Shown: positions 1 through 8,959 of the stretch, one piece after another | How the letters are laid out: the number at the start of each line of letters is the position of its first letter | How positions within the stretch are numbered: position 1 is the stretch's first letter | Assembly: GCA_035535015.1 (NCBI GenBank) | Contig: DATLQU010000037.1 | Coordinates: 95,618 to 159,617, forward strand | DNA length: 64,000 nt | DNA from: Palsa-661 sp035535015 | GTDB lineage: Bacteria; Actinomycetota; Acidimicrobiia; Acidimicrobiales; UBA8190 | Direction of reading: 5' to 3' | Program-made: the position numbers and the translations under genes | Notes under the pieces: model-generated | Told to the model about the DNA's origin: nothing | Database searches by the model: none | The model's input: the letters and a program-made list of their open reading frames with translations, nothing else

Positions 1-437
1 TGACGGGCCGACAGTCCGGCGGGAAGCCGGAGCAACGAACGGGCGTCGACCAGGATGTACCGGGCGAAGGCCCCGTTGTCGAGATGGGAGTCGATCGTCC
101 CCTGGCGTCCCTCGCACTGCGAGGGCTTGCCTTCGAGACAGCGCCGGCACGTCCCACAGCGAGGTGCGGCACCGCCCACGATGGCGTCGCCCACGGACCA
201 GTCGGTCACGCCGTCGCCCAGGGCCACGATGGTCCCGGTGAACTCGTGTCCCCCCACGAGGCCCGGCTTGCCCCATCCCTCCAGCATGAGGTGGATGTCG
301 GAACCGCAGATCCCGCAGTGTCCGACCTCCACCAGCACGTGGCCCGGCCCCGGATCGGGAACGGGGCGTTGCTCCACCTCCAGCTCCCCGGGGGCGCGGT
401 AGACGGCCACGGACATCACCTCTGGCCGGCCGCTCAT
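1..437 (-). CDS. Zinc-dependent alcohol dehydrogenase, N-terminal part (cut by window edge)
   Basis: Only the first ~145 codons are in the window; the gene runs off the left edge. The translation starts MSGRPEVMSVAVYRAPGELE and has the GroES-like fold of medium-chain dehydrogenases: a catalytic-zinc cysteine and GSD motif (HCGICGSDIH), GGHEFTG with the conserved His-Glu, and a structural zinc lobe CGTCRRC...C. It should oxidise an alcohol with NAD(P), probably a hydroxyl intermediate of the acyl-CoA pathway encoded upstream. Its ATG overlaps the stop of the acyl-CoA dehydrogenase gene (ATGA), so it is the third gene of that operon and probably translationally coupled. The substrate cannot be read from the sequence. 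Confidence 0.85.
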   Translation of the reverse strand, partial: MSGRPEVMSVAVYRAPGELEVEQRPVPDPGPGHVLVEVGHCGICGSDIHLMLEGWGKPGLVGGHEFTGTIVALGDGVTDWSVGDAIVGGAAPRCGTCRRCLEGKPSQCEGRQGTIDSHLDNGAFARYILVDARSLLRLPAGLSAR

Positions 438-1573
438 GCGCCCGTTCCGAGGCCGATCATCTCCGCCACCCGGGCCCGGTGGACCGCTCCCGTCCCGAAC
501 ATGGCCGCCGTCGCCTTCACCCGCTTCACATACATGTGCATGTCGTGCTCCCAGGTGTAGCCGATCCCCCCCAGACACTGGATGCCTTCTTGGGCGATCA
601 GTCGTTGGCAGTCGGCCACGCTGGCCTTGGCCGTGGCGATGGCCAGGGGGCGCCGCTCGTCGTCCTCGGCCACGGTGAGCGCCGCGAAGTACGTGGTGGC
701 CCGGGCCGACTCGAGGGCCACGAACATGTTGGCCAGCTTGTGCTTGATGGCCTGGAAGGAACCGATCTTCACGCCGAACTGCTCCCGTTCGCCCACGTAG
801 GTGTGGACGATGTCGAAGATGGCCTGACAGGTACCAACCATCTCGGCCGCCACCGCCGCCGTGGCCTCGTCCACCACCCGGCGCAGGACGGCGCCGGCCG
901 TCCCCGGCTCACCGAGGACGCGGTCGTCCTCCACGGTGACGGCGTCGAGGACGACCGCCGCGTACTGCCGGCTGGCGTCGATGTCCTCGAGCGGCCGGGA
1001 CCGCAGCGCCGACTGGGGCACCACGAAGAGGCCGATGCCCTTGTCGCCGGTGGTGTCGGGCAGGCGGGCGGCGACCACCAATTCGTCGGCCCGGGCGCCG
1101 TCGAAGACGAAGCGCTTCTCGCCCGTGAGCACCCAGCCCCGGCCCTGGCGCACGGCGGTGGTGGCCACGTCGGCCACGTCCCATGATCCCGACGGCTCGG
1201 CCACGGCCAGGCTGCCCACGATGCCGTCACGGGCCACGGCGCCGAGGAAGCGTTGGCGTTGTTGGGCGTTGCCGGCGGTGCGGACGGCGGGGACGAACTG
1301 GGTGGCGGTGGCCAGGAAGGGCGCCGGGGCGAGGACACGGCCCAGCTCTTCGGCCACCACGGCCAGCTCCACGAAACCGAGGCCGATGCCACCGTTGTCC
1401 TCGGGTACCGTGAGAGCCGGCCAGTCGAGCTCGACCATGCGGGTCCAGAGTTCCTCGGTGCCCTGGCCCTGCTCGATGACCCGCCGGACGAGCGACGGCG
1501 GGCACTCACGCTCGAGCACGGCGCGCACCGAGCTCTGCAACTCGCGCTGGTCGTCGGTCAGTTCCAGGTCCAT
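434..1573 (-). CDS. Acyl-CoA dehydrogenase family protein
   Basis: 379 aa, the normal length for a single-domain FAD acyl-CoA dehydrogenase, which makes the alpha,beta double bond in an acyl-CoA. The N-terminal helical domain starts MDLELTDDQRELQ. The C-terminal domain carries the family block REQFGVKIGSFQAIKHKLA (about 265-285) and the end motif GGIGYTWEHD. It follows the NDP-forming acyl-CoA synthetase by 18 bp and overlaps the alcohol dehydrogenase start by 4 bp, so the three form an operon that could activate, desaturate and oxidise a carboxylic acid. Chain-length or ring specificity is not visible. Confidence 0.92.
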   Translation of the reverse strand: MDLELTDDQRELQSSVRAVLERECPPSLVRRVIEQGQGTEELWTRMVELDWPALTVPEDNGGIGLGFVELAVVAEELGRVLAPAPFLATATQFVPAVRTAGNAQQRQRFLGAVARDGIVGSLAVAEPSGSWDVADVATTAVRQGRGWVLTGEKRFVFDGARADELVVAARLPDTTGDKGIGLFVVPQSALRSRPLEDIDASRQYAAVVLDAVTVEDDRVLGEPGTAGAVLRRVVDEATAAVAAEMVGTCQAIFDIVHTYVGEREQFGVKIGSFQAIKHKLANMFVALESARATTYFAALTVAEDDERRPLAIATAKASVADCQRLIAQEGIQCLGGIGYTWEHDMHMYVKRVKATAAMFGTGAVHRARVAEMIGLGTGA

Positions 1574-1591
1574 GCCGGCGACGCCGTCGGC

Positions 1592-3694
1592 CTAGGGAGC
1601 GGCGGTGACGACGAGGGAATCGACGGCCACCGCCCCCCGTTGTTGGACCACGACCGGGTTCAGGTCGAGCTCGGACAGGCGCTCCCCGCAGGCCGAGGCC
1701 AGGCGGGCCACGGCCAGGATCACGTCGACCAGCGCCTTGACGTCGGCCCGGGGCTGGCCCCGTGCCCCCTGGAGCAACGCGTAGCCGGCCAGTGACTTCA
1801 CCATCTCTTGCGCGTCGCGGCGGTCGAGCGGGAGCGGCCGCACGGTCACGTCCTTCAGGACCTCGGCGAAGACTCCCCCCGTCCCCACCAGGACGGCAGG
1901 CCCGAAGACGGGGTCACGGGTGACGCCCACGATCATCTCGACGCCGCCCACCACCTGCTGTTGGATCTGGACGCCCTCGATCCGGGCCTTGGGCTTGGCC
2001 TTGGTGGCGCGCGCCACCAGTTCGCCATGGACGGTGCCGGCCTGGCCGGCGCTGTCCACCCCCAGCTTCACCAGGCCGGCGTCGGACTTGTGGGGGAAGT
2101 CGGGCGACGCCAGCTTCATGACCACCGGGAAGCCGATCCCCTTGGCCAGACGGCCCGCCTCGGCCGCCGTGTGGGCCAGGCCCTCCCCGGCCAGGGGTAT
2201 GGCGAAGGCGAGGAGCAGACGGCGCGCCGCGTCGGCGCCGAGGGGGCCGCTCGTGCCGGTGACCTCGGCCAGCACCTCGACGGCGGCGGGAGGAAGCTTG
2301 GTGGACATCGCCTTACGTGTCCGGAAGTGCGCCGACGCCTCTTCGTAGCGGGCGAAGTTGCGGAGGGCGCCAAAACAGTTGCGGAAGGACCGGAACATGG
2401 GGATACCGGCGTCGACCAGAGTGCGGAATCCCTTCTCGTCGGTCTTGAACGAGTTCCAGGTGACCACCACGGGCTTGGACAGGGCGTCGGCGAAAGCCAC
2501 GATGTCGTCGGCGAAACGGTCGGTGAGCCGGCCGAGGGCTCCGGTGAGCCCGATGACGATGACATCGACGTTCGGATCGGCGCAGATGAGGTCGAAGACA
2601 CGCTTGCGGTCCTCGATGGGGTTGGTCACGAGGAACTGGGCACCGTTGTCGACGGGGTTGTCCACGGTGAGATAGTCGGGGATCATCTCGCGCAGCGCCT
2701 CGCGCGTCTTGGTGTCCAAGATGGGCACGGGGACGCCGCTCGCCTCTGCCACTTCGGCCATGAGCGTCCCCGACCCGCCCGAGATGGAATAGAGACAGCA
2801 GTTGGGACCGGTGCCGGCCGGCAACTTGGCGAAGAGGGCGGCGGTTTCGAGCAGCTCGTCGAGGTCGCCCACCCGGACCACCCCGTACTGGCGGAACAGA
2901 CCGTCGACCACGGCGTCGGAGCCGGCCAGGTGACCGGTGTGGGAACTGGCCATCCGGGTTCCCGCCGAGGTGGCACCCATCTTGAGCGCCACCACCGGCT
3001 TGCGCTGGGCGTTGGCCGCCTCCAGGGCCCGGCGCAGCCTGGGCGGGTCCTTGAATCCCTCGAAGTAGCCGGCGATGACCTGGGTGTCGGTGTCGTAGGC
3101 GTAGTACTCGATGAAATCGGCCGCTTCGAGATCGAGCTCGTTGCCGGTGGGGACCCAACGAGAGAAGGCGATGCCGAATTCCGTGCCCTGGACGAGCGGG
3201 CGGCCCTGGTGGCCGCTCTGGGTCACGAGGCCGATACGGCCCCCCCGGCGGGTCGGCGGTTCGGGGAGGACCTCGAACGCGTTGGTGTTGGTGTTGGGAC
3301 CGAAGACCCGGATGCCGTAGCGGGCGGCCATCTCGCCCACCTCGCGTTCGAGCGCCGCTCCCTTCTCACCCACTTCGGAGAAGCCGGCGGTGAAGATGAG
3401 GACGTAGGGCACGCCGTGCTTGCCGCACTCCTCCACCACCTTGGCCACCAACCGGGTACCGACATTGATGACGGCCAGGGTGATCTCGGCCGGGATGTCG
3501 GTGACGTGTTCGTAGACGGGGATGTCGCCGATCTGGCCGCCCTTGGCGTTCACCAGGTACCAGCTCTCACCCCAGCGCTCGGCGTGGGTGCGCCGCACGC
3601 GGTCGGGATCGGCGTTGCGGTTGACCGACCCGATGAGGGCGACGGCCTTCGGGTGGAAGAACTCCTCGAGATCGGTCCTCTGTTGCGCCACCAA
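1592..3694 (-). CDS. NDP-forming acyl-CoA synthetase (acetate-CoA ligase ADP-forming family)
   Basis: 700 aa, single-chain fusion of the alpha and beta parts. Order: CoA-binding Rossmann domain (about 8-140), succinyl-CoA-synthetase-like flavodoxin domains (about 150-460, with the phospho-histidine motif SHTGHLAG, His252) and a C-terminal ATP-grasp domain (about 480-700). It makes an acyl-CoA from a carboxylic acid, CoA and a nucleoside triphosphate, releasing NDP rather than AMP. First gene of the operon with the acyl-CoA dehydrogenase and alcohol dehydrogenase. A TGAC-N6-GTCA palindrome lies about 97 bp upstream of the start. The acid it activates is unknown. Confidence 0.9.
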   Translation of the reverse strand: MVAQQRTDLEEFFHPKAVALIGSVNRNADPDRVRRTHAERWGESWYLVNAKGGQIGDIPVYEHVTDIPAEITLAVINVGTRLVAKVVEECGKHGVPYVLIFTAGFSEVGEKGAALEREVGEMAARYGIRVFGPNTNTNAFEVLPEPPTRRGGRIGLVTQSGHQGRPLVQGTEFGIAFSRWVPTGNELDLEAADFIEYYAYDTDTQVIAGYFEGFKDPPRLRRALEAANAQRKPVVALKMGATSAGTRMASSHTGHLAGSDAVVDGLFRQYGVVRVGDLDELLETAALFAKLPAGTGPNCCLYSISGGSGTLMAEVAEASGVPVPILDTKTREALREMIPDYLTVDNPVDNGAQFLVTNPIEDRKRVFDLICADPNVDVIVIGLTGALGRLTDRFADDIVAFADALSKPVVVTWNSFKTDEKGFRTLVDAGIPMFRSFRNCFGALRNFARYEEASAHFRTRKAMSTKLPPAAVEVLAEVTGTSGPLGADAARRLLLAFAIPLAGEGLAHTAAEAGRLAKGIGFPVVMKLASPDFPHKSDAGLVKLGVDSAGQAGTVHGELVARATKAKPKARIEGVQIQQQVVGGVEMIVGVTRDPVFGPAVLVGTGGVFAEVLKDVTVRPLPLDRRDAQEMVKSLAGYALLQGARGQPRADVKALVDVILAVARLASACGERLSELDLNPVVVQQRGAVAVDSLVVTAAP

Positions 3695-3790
3695 GGTCTC
3701 CTCCCCCGTCGATGCCCGCCGCCCCCGGATGTGGGCAGACCGAGATTGTGCAGTGTGCGGCGGTCAGCCGCCCGGACGCCGGCCCAAACA

Positions 3791-3804
3791 TGACGCCGAC
3801 GTCA
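3791..3804. promoter_or_regulatory. Candidate operator, palindrome TGACGCCGACGTCA (site 1 of 6)
   Basis: Perfect inverted repeat with 5-bp arms TGACG/CGTCA and 4-bp spacer, followed by GCTTTT, upstream of the acyl-CoA synthetase operon. The same TGAC-N6-GTCA core recurs upstream of five other catabolic modules in the window. TetR-type repressors commonly bind such sites; the cognate protein is not in the window. Confidence 0.5.
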
Positions 3805-3903
3805 GCTTTTCCAGCAGTGTATGTCAGGAGACGCAGGCACAGAGACGTCGACGCAGGGCCCCGACGGCGGCACCGACGGCGGCACCGACGGCCCCGGACC
3901 GGC

Positions 3904-3939
3904 GCCTACTTAGAATCCGGGGCCTACTTAGAGAACGGG
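3904..3939. repeat. Tandem 18-bp duplication over the MFS stop codon
   Basis: Two adjacent 18-bp units (3904-3921 and 3922-3939) agree at 15 of 18 positions and both start GCCTACTTAGA. The second carries the TAA stop of the MFS gene on the minus strand; the first adds another TAA just downstream. Just upstream (about 3857-3900) a GACGGCGGCACC unit is also repeated in tandem. Confidence 0.6.
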
Positions 3940-5514
3940 AGCGGACTGTTCGGCGGGACCGGCGACGGGGCTCTCGGCGGCGGAGTAACTCGGCACGAAG
4001 TCGCGCTGGCGGACCAGGCCGTAGGCGCAGACGGACCCGACCGACGCCACCACCACGCCGATGAGCATCAGGTGGTCGAGGGTGCTGGCGAAGCCGACCC
4101 GGTAGGCGTGCAGGAGCGCGGTCCGGGCCGGCGCCGAGGGCAGTGACGCCGCCGCCTGGCGGACGCCGCCTCCGGCCAGGGCGTCCTTCAGGACGGCCCC
4201 GCCCCGGGCCAGCAGTTCGCGCCCCGGGGCCGTGGTGGCCAACGCCGCCGAGGTGGAGTGCTGGATCTGGCTCTGGAACACGGCCCCCAGGCCGGCGATG
4301 CCGGTGGCGATACCGACCTGGCGGAAGGTGTTGTTCGATCCCGAGGCCATGCCGCTGCGTTCGGGGGGCACGACGCTCACGGCCGATGAGGCGAGCACCG
4401 GATTGACCATGCCGATGCCGATGCCGGTGACGATGAAGCCGGGGACGAGGACCGTCCAGCCCGAGGTGGTGTGGATGAACGACATGAGCAGCAGGCCGAC
4501 GGCCACGAACAGCAGGCCCGTGCCGAGGAGATAGCGGGCCTGGAGACGCACGCTCAACTTCCCGGCGATGGGGGCCACCACGAACGAGATCAGGGTGATG
4601 GGCAGGAACCGGAGCCCGGCGGCGAACGGTCCGTAGCCGAGGTCGTCCTGCATGAAGAGGGTGAGGTACAGGAACATGGCGAAGATCGACGCCGAGAGGG
4701 TGAGGGCCACGATCGACGCCCCCACCATGGCCGGACGGCGGAACAGGGTGAGATCGAGCATGGGGTCGGCCTGGCGCCATTCGGCCAGCACGAACACCAC
4801 CAGTAAGACGACCGAGCCGGCGAGGCCACCCACGATCCGGCTGCTACCCCAGCCGTCGGAATTGCCCCGCACCAGGGCCAGGACGAGCAGGAAGAGCGAG
4901 GCGGAGAAGGAGACGAACCCGACCCAGTCGATGCGGCGCTGGAAATGCTCCCTGGACGCCTCCACCCGGGTCAGGGTCAGCGCGATGGCCACGACGCCCA
5001 CCGGCACGTTGACGAAGAAGATCCAGCGCCAACCGATCCCGCTGGTGATGGCCCCGCCGATGAGGGGGCCGACGGCCACGGCGGCGCCGATGACGGCGCC
5101 GTAGATCCCGAAGGCGGTTCCCCGCTCGCGGCCCTGGAAGGCGGCGGCGATCAGAGCCAGCGAGGTGGCGAACATGATGGCCCCGCCGACCCCCTGGGCC
5201 CCCCGGGCCAGGTTGAGCACGAGTGACGAGGTGGAGAGGCCGCAGAGCAGCGACGAGACGGTGAAGACACCGAGTCCGACGGCGAAGACGCCTCGGCGTC
5301 CGACCATGTCGCCCACCACGCCGGCGGTGAGCAGGAAGGCGGCCAGGGTCAGCGAATAGGCGTCGACGACCCATTGCAGGTCGCTGAAGCTGGCGTGCAG
5401 GGAACGCTGGATGTCGGGAAGGGCGACGTTCACCACGGTGATGTCGAGGAGAAGCATGAAGGTGGCCGTGCACACGGCGATGAGGGTCCACCATTTGCGA
5501 TCGAGCGCTGGCAT
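3928..5514 (-). CDS. MFS drug-efflux transporter, DHA2 (EmrB/QacA) type
   Basis: 528 aa, the length expected for 14-TM DHA2 exporters. The N-terminus reads MPALDRKWWTLIAVCTATFM, then LLLDITVVNVALPDIQ (DHA2 motif D1: LDxTVVNVALP), WVVDAYSLTLAAFLLTAG, the motif-A-like GDMVGRRGVF and the antiporter-type stretch PLIGGAITSGIGWRWIFFVNVP. It should export a hydrophobic compound using the proton gradient. It is monocistronic on the minus strand. Two tandem palindromes TGACCGGTC lie 49-76 bp upstream, suggesting ligand-induced control by a repressor encoded elsewhere. Confidence 0.93.
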   Translation of the reverse strand: MPALDRKWWTLIAVCTATFMLLLDITVVNVALPDIQRSLHASFSDLQWVVDAYSLTLAAFLLTAGVVGDMVGRRGVFAVGLGVFTVSSLLCGLSTSSLVLNLARGAQGVGGAIMFATSLALIAAAFQGRERGTAFGIYGAVIGAAVAVGPLIGGAITSGIGWRWIFFVNVPVGVVAIALTLTRVEASREHFQRRIDWVGFVSFSASLFLLVLALVRGNSDGWGSSRIVGGLAGSVVLLVVFVLAEWRQADPMLDLTLFRRPAMVGASIVALTLSASIFAMFLYLTLFMQDDLGYGPFAAGLRFLPITLISFVVAPIAGKLSVRLQARYLLGTGLLFVAVGLLLMSFIHTTSGWTVLVPGFIVTGIGIGMVNPVLASSAVSVVPPERSGMASGSNNTFRQVGIATGIAGLGAVFQSQIQHSTSAALATTAPGRELLARGGAVLKDALAGGGVRQAAASLPSAPARTALLHAYRVGFASTLDHLMLIGVVVASVGSVCAYGLVRQRDFVPSYSAAESPVAGPAEQSAPVL

Positions 5515-5562
5515 GTCCCGGGCCTCCTCGAATTCTCTCCGGCGTATGGTCTGAACCGCCCC

Positions 5563-5590
5563 TGACCGGTCAAAGCCCTCTGACCGGTCG
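5563..5590. promoter_or_regulatory. Twin palindromic operator upstream of the MFS exporter
   Basis: TGACCGGTCA (5563-5572, perfect 10-bp palindrome) is followed 18 bp later (start to start) by TGACCGGTCG (5581-5590). Two identical GACCGGTC cores nearly two helical turns apart, just upstream of the exporter start, are typical of a dimer-of-dimers repressor site. It is unlike the TGAC-N6-GTCA sites elsewhere. Confidence 0.5.
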
Positions 5591-5626
5591 AAGAGAGTTA
5601 ACCAGCGTGGCGGTCGGGTCCGTGCA

Positions 5627-5643
5627 GGCCCCGCCTGGGGGCC
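5627..5643. terminator. GC hairpin between the MFS gene and the next operon
   Basis: GGCCCC-GCCTG-GGGGCC forms a perfect 6-bp stem just beyond the stop of the minus-strand beta-propeller-like gene (5650). There is no clear T-run, which is common for high-GC actinobacterial terminators. Could also be incidental. Confidence 0.3.
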
Positions 5644-5649
5644 CGCCGA

Positions 5650-6915
5650 TCAGGCCGAGACGACCGCCAGGCGGCTGACCGTGGTGAACGAACAGGTGTA
5701 GAAATCGCGACCGAAGCCCGGCGCCGGGAAGAGCACCGATTGGACCGGGCTGCCGGTATCGGCGCGGGCCCGTTCCCTGCCTGTGGTGATGTCGAGGATC
5801 AGCGCCTGTTCGGCGTTGCGTTCCGGGTCGTGGTCACCGGTGAGTAGCTCACCGGTGTCGGCAAAGAGCAGGAGATGGCTGGCGTGGTTCTGCCGGCGCG
5901 ACCAGGCCGGCGTGCAGTGGCCGTCGGCGCCGATGCCGAAGCCGACCAGGACGCCGTTGCCGCTGTCGTAGGCGACAGCCATCCGGCGCTCGGCGTCGAG
6001 GACCGGCGGATTGGCCACGAGGCCGCCGGGAAGACCGCAGACCTCCGTCGTCGTCACCGCCGCCGAGGCCAGATCGACGCGGACGAGGTGGAGCGGTGCC
6101 GAGGACACCCCGTGTCCCCGCAAGGTCCCGGAGTAACGCTCGGATCCGTCGCCGTCGTCGAGGAACCAGGCGGCACCGTCCTCGAGGACGCAGTCCCATC
6201 CGTAGGTCTGACCCTCGAGAGTCCGGTAGGGGGCGCGGAAATCGTCGTCGAGGCACAGCGACGTGCCGTCCCAGTGGACGCGCAACAGGCTGGTGTCACC
6301 CACGGCGTAGACGGCGTTCCCGTCGGTCGACAACCGGGCCACCGAGGGCTCGGGCAACTCCAGCCGGGCGGCGATCCCGAGGTGCTCAGGGTCGAGGACG
6401 AGGAGCTCCGAGCGGCGCCGGTCGGCGGCGGCGATGGGCACGCCGGGCCGGGAGCCGGCGAAGTCCTTGGTCACGAGGTAACCGTCGGGCAGGAGAACGA
6501 AGCTGTTGTACGGAAGCGACCGGGGAAGCCGTCGGCTGGCCAGCACCTGCAGGTCGTCGTCCAGGCGGTGGGCGTGCTCGCCGAAGACCACGTAGAGCGA
6601 TCCGTTTCCGTGGGCGGCCAGACCGCCCGGCCAGACCGGGCCCCCGGGCAGCTCGGGCGAGCTGGCCTGCGGTTCGAGCGAATGCGGGTCGATGCGCTCG
6701 ACCAGGGCGAAGGCTCCGTCACCAGCACTGTGACGGAGCAGGAAGACCTCTCCCGGCCGGCGCAGGACGACCATGGTGACGAGTGGCGCCAGCCGGTGGG
6801 TGACTTCGAGGCGGTCGCCGGGGCCGATCCCGGGTCCGGCGCCGGTGCGGGGCATCTGGCGGCGGGTGGGACCCCCGTCCTCGCCGGGCCAGGCACTGGG
6901 CCAGTAGGCGGTCAC
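5650..6915 (-). CDS. Hypothetical protein, predicted beta-propeller-like
   Basis: About 421 aa from a GTG at 6915 (VTAYWPSAWPG). I chose this start because an open frame upstream lies inside the sulfatase gene, which ends at 6929. The protein has repeated short blade-like units with alternating hydrophobics and DG turns (for example GNGSLYVVFGEHAHRLDDDL, STDGNAVYAVGDTSLLRVHW, FADTGELLTGDHD), as in six- or seven-bladed propellers of the SMP-30/YVTN sort. No signal peptide is clear. It follows the sulfatase by 13 bp in the same operon and may act on the same substrate. I do not recognise a specific family. Confidence 0.6.
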   Translation of the reverse strand: MTAYWPSAWPGEDGGPTRRQMPRTGAGPGIGPGDRLEVTHRLAPLVTMVVLRRPGEVFLLRHSAGDGAFALVERIDPHSLEPQASSPELPGGPVWPGGLAAHGNGSLYVVFGEHAHRLDDDLQVLASRRLPRSLPYNSFVLLPDGYLVTKDFAGSRPGVPIAAADRRRSELLVLDPEHLGIAARLELPEPSVARLSTDGNAVYAVGDTSLLRVHWDGTSLCLDDDFRAPYRTLEGQTYGWDCVLEDGAAWFLDDGDGSERYSGTLRGHGVSSAPLHLVRVDLASAAVTTTEVCGLPGGLVANPPVLDAERRMAVAYDSGNGVLVGFGIGADGHCTPAWSRRQNHASHLLLFADTGELLTGDHDPERNAEQALILDITTGRERARADTGSPVQSVLFPAPGFGRDFYTCSFTTVSRLAVVSA

Positions 6916-6928
6916 GGCCCGACGCCGG

Positions 6929-8473
6929 TCAGACCGGCGCCTCGAGGAGCAGGCGGGGCTGGTGCACCGGCGACTGGTGGTCCCACAGATCGGCCAGGAG
7001 GTCGTCGCGCCGAGCCCGGCGCGACGGATCGTCCCAAAGATTGTCCTGCTCGAGCGGGTCGTCCCCGAGGTCGTAGAGCTCGCCTTCGGTGCCGTCATGG
7101 ACGGCCCCCGGCCGGTAGGCACTCAAGACCCAGTCATCGCGCATGATCGTGCGGATATGGACGTCGACGCCGAAGAGCTCGCTGTCCCACTCGGTGAGCA
7201 CGCGCTCGAAACGGCGGCGCTCGGCGTCGGGATCGTCGGTGGGGAGCCTCGAGCCCTGCATCCAGGTCTGGGCGTCCAGGCCGGCGATGGCGCAGAACGT
7301 CGGGGCCAGGTCGACGAGACCGACCGGCTTCGTGACCACGGCGGGCACGATGGCGGCCGACGGTGCCGGTCGCCAGACGAGAGGTAGGCGCATGAGCGCG
7401 TCGACGTGGTACGGGCCCTTGAAGAGCAGCCCGAAGTCCCCCTGCAGCTCGCCGTGGTCGGTGGTGAAGATGACATCGACATCGTCACCCCAGCCCCGCT
7501 CGCTGATGTGGCCGAGGACCCGGCCGAGGGCCTCGTCGATCAACTCGCACTCCACGGCGTTGCGGGCGTTGACTTCGCGGACCTGGTCGGCCGTGAGGGT
7601 GGCCGGCACCCAGTCGGCCGGGGCTTCGTAGTTCGACACCAGCGTGCCGTCGTACCACTGCCGCCAGTGGCGGGGCTTGGCGTCGAGGATCCGCTCGCGG
7701 TCCTCGGCCCGCTCGGGATATCCCGCCGGCAGGGGCACCTCGCGCCAGTCGATCCGGTGCATCTCGGACTCGGGGGGATCCCAGGGATGATGGGGATCGG
7801 GGAAGCTCATCCAGGTGAACCAGTCGTCGTCGTCGGCCAGCGAATCGAGCCAGGCGACAGTGCGGTCGGCCACCCAGTCCGTGTGGTACCAGCCCCTTTC
7901 CACCGGATTGGCCTTGACCTGTGGCGCCCCGGAGTCACCCCCGCCCTGGGCGTTCACCTGTAACGAGGCGTCGAGGGTGGGGTAGAAACCGGCCAGAGCC
8001 TCGGGGTGTTCGGCCATGAGCCAGCGCGCGTAATGGAGCGGTCCCATGGCCCCGTGGGTGGCGAACTCGAGGTGCTCGAAACCCCGGTGCAGGCCCCCCG
8101 CCGGCTCGGTTCCGGTGGTGGCCAACGCGTTCTCGGGAAAACGGAGGAACGGGTCGAGGAAGGGCTCGAAGTGGGCCTTGCCGACGAGGGCCGTGCGGTA
8201 GCCGGCGTCGTGGAGTGTGGCCGCCACCGACGGGGCATCGAGGGGCAGCGGGACACCGTTCATCCAGACGCCGTGGGTGGTCGGGTACTGGCCGGTGACG
8301 ATGGTGGCGCGCGAGGGCATGCACACCACCGACTGCGGGTGGGCCCGCTCGTAACGGATGCCGGTGGCGGCCAGACCGTCGACCACCGGGGTCCGGGCCA
8401 GGGTGCCGCCGTTGCAGCCGAGGGTGTCGTAGCGCTGCTGATCGGTGGTGACGAAGAGGATCTTGCGGCCCAT
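6929..8473 (-). CDS. Type I sulfatase (formylglycine-dependent, alkaline-phosphatase superfamily)
   Basis: 514 aa. The metal-binding start TTDQQRYDTLGC is followed by the sulfatase signature CMPSRATIVTG, in which Cys51 is the residue oxidised to formylglycine. A second metal site, TTDHGELQGD, lies near the middle. It should hydrolyse a sulfate ester. No anaerobic- or FGE-type maturase is visible in the window. No signal peptide, so probably cytoplasmic. Flanked by an SRPBCC gene upstream (2-bp gap) and the propeller-like gene downstream, all in one transcriptional direction. Confidence 0.9.
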   Translation of the reverse strand: MGRKILFVTTDQQRYDTLGCNGGTLARTPVVDGLAATGIRYERAHPQSVVCMPSRATIVTGQYPTTHGVWMNGVPLPLDAPSVAATLHDAGYRTALVGKAHFEPFLDPFLRFPENALATTGTEPAGGLHRGFEHLEFATHGAMGPLHYARWLMAEHPEALAGFYPTLDASLQVNAQGGGDSGAPQVKANPVERGWYHTDWVADRTVAWLDSLADDDDWFTWMSFPDPHHPWDPPESEMHRIDWREVPLPAGYPERAEDRERILDAKPRHWRQWYDGTLVSNYEAPADWVPATLTADQVREVNARNAVECELIDEALGRVLGHISERGWGDDVDVIFTTDHGELQGDFGLLFKGPYHVDALMRLPLVWRPAPSAAIVPAVVTKPVGLVDLAPTFCAIAGLDAQTWMQGSRLPTDDPDAERRRFERVLTEWDSELFGVDVHIRTIMRDDWVLSAYRPGAVHDGTEGELYDLGDDPLEQDNLWDDPSRRARRDDLLADLWDHQSPVHQPRLLLEAPV

Positions 8474-8475
8474 GG

Positions 8476-8922
8476 TCAGGTCTTTCCTTCCAACAGGTGC
8501 CCTTCCAACAGGTGTCGGAGGTGCTCGAGCGCGTTACCGGCGGCGCCGGCCAGGATGAGAGCCATGCTGGCCGGATCGGCGTCCACCGAATAGACGGCCA
8601 GGCTGGTGCCGTCGCCGAGATCGAGGATGTCGAGGGTGGAGAGGTGCTGGCGGACGATCGGCGCCGTGATGCGGTACTGGAAACGCCGCTGCAACGGATC
8701 GTGGGTGACGATCTCCTCGGGCATGGCGATGCCGCTGGCCGTGGTGACGACGCGGGTCGTCCCGTCGATCGTGCAGGCCACAATGCCGGGGAACCACTCG
8801 GCGATCCGGGCCGGATCCCCGGCCAGGGCCCAGACACGGGCGGCGGGCACGGCCATGTGGACGTAGCGCCGGAGGCTTCCCCGGCCGGCCGTCACCGACC
8901 CGGTCACGCCATCGCCCTCCAC
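8476..8922 (-). CDS. SRPBCC family protein
   Basis: 148 aa. The pattern VPAARVWALAGDPARIAEWFPGI is typical of START/polyketide-cyclase-like SRPBCC proteins, which have a hydrophobic cavity that binds small ligands. It ends directly before the sulfatase start, so the two are probably co-transcribed. The exact start is uncertain: an ATG at 8922 or a downstream GTG would both work. Function not assignable. Confidence 0.75.
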   Translation of the reverse strand: MEGDGVTGSVTAGRGSLRRYVHMAVPAARVWALAGDPARIAEWFPGIVACTIDGTTRVVTTASGIAMPEEIVTHDPLQRRFQYRITAPIVRQHLSTLDILDLGDGTSLAVYSVDADPASMALILAGAAGNALEHLRHLLEGHLLEGKT

Positions 8923-8959
8923 CGGCCCAGCGGTGCGGTGTCCCGATGCGCCATCGGGC

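Noticed and set aside
1808..3793. 661-codon open frame on the + strand opposite the acyl-CoA synthetase gene
   Set aside because: Shadow of the minus-strand gene; Gly/Val/His/Asp-rich text without family motifs. Typical of high-GC DNA.
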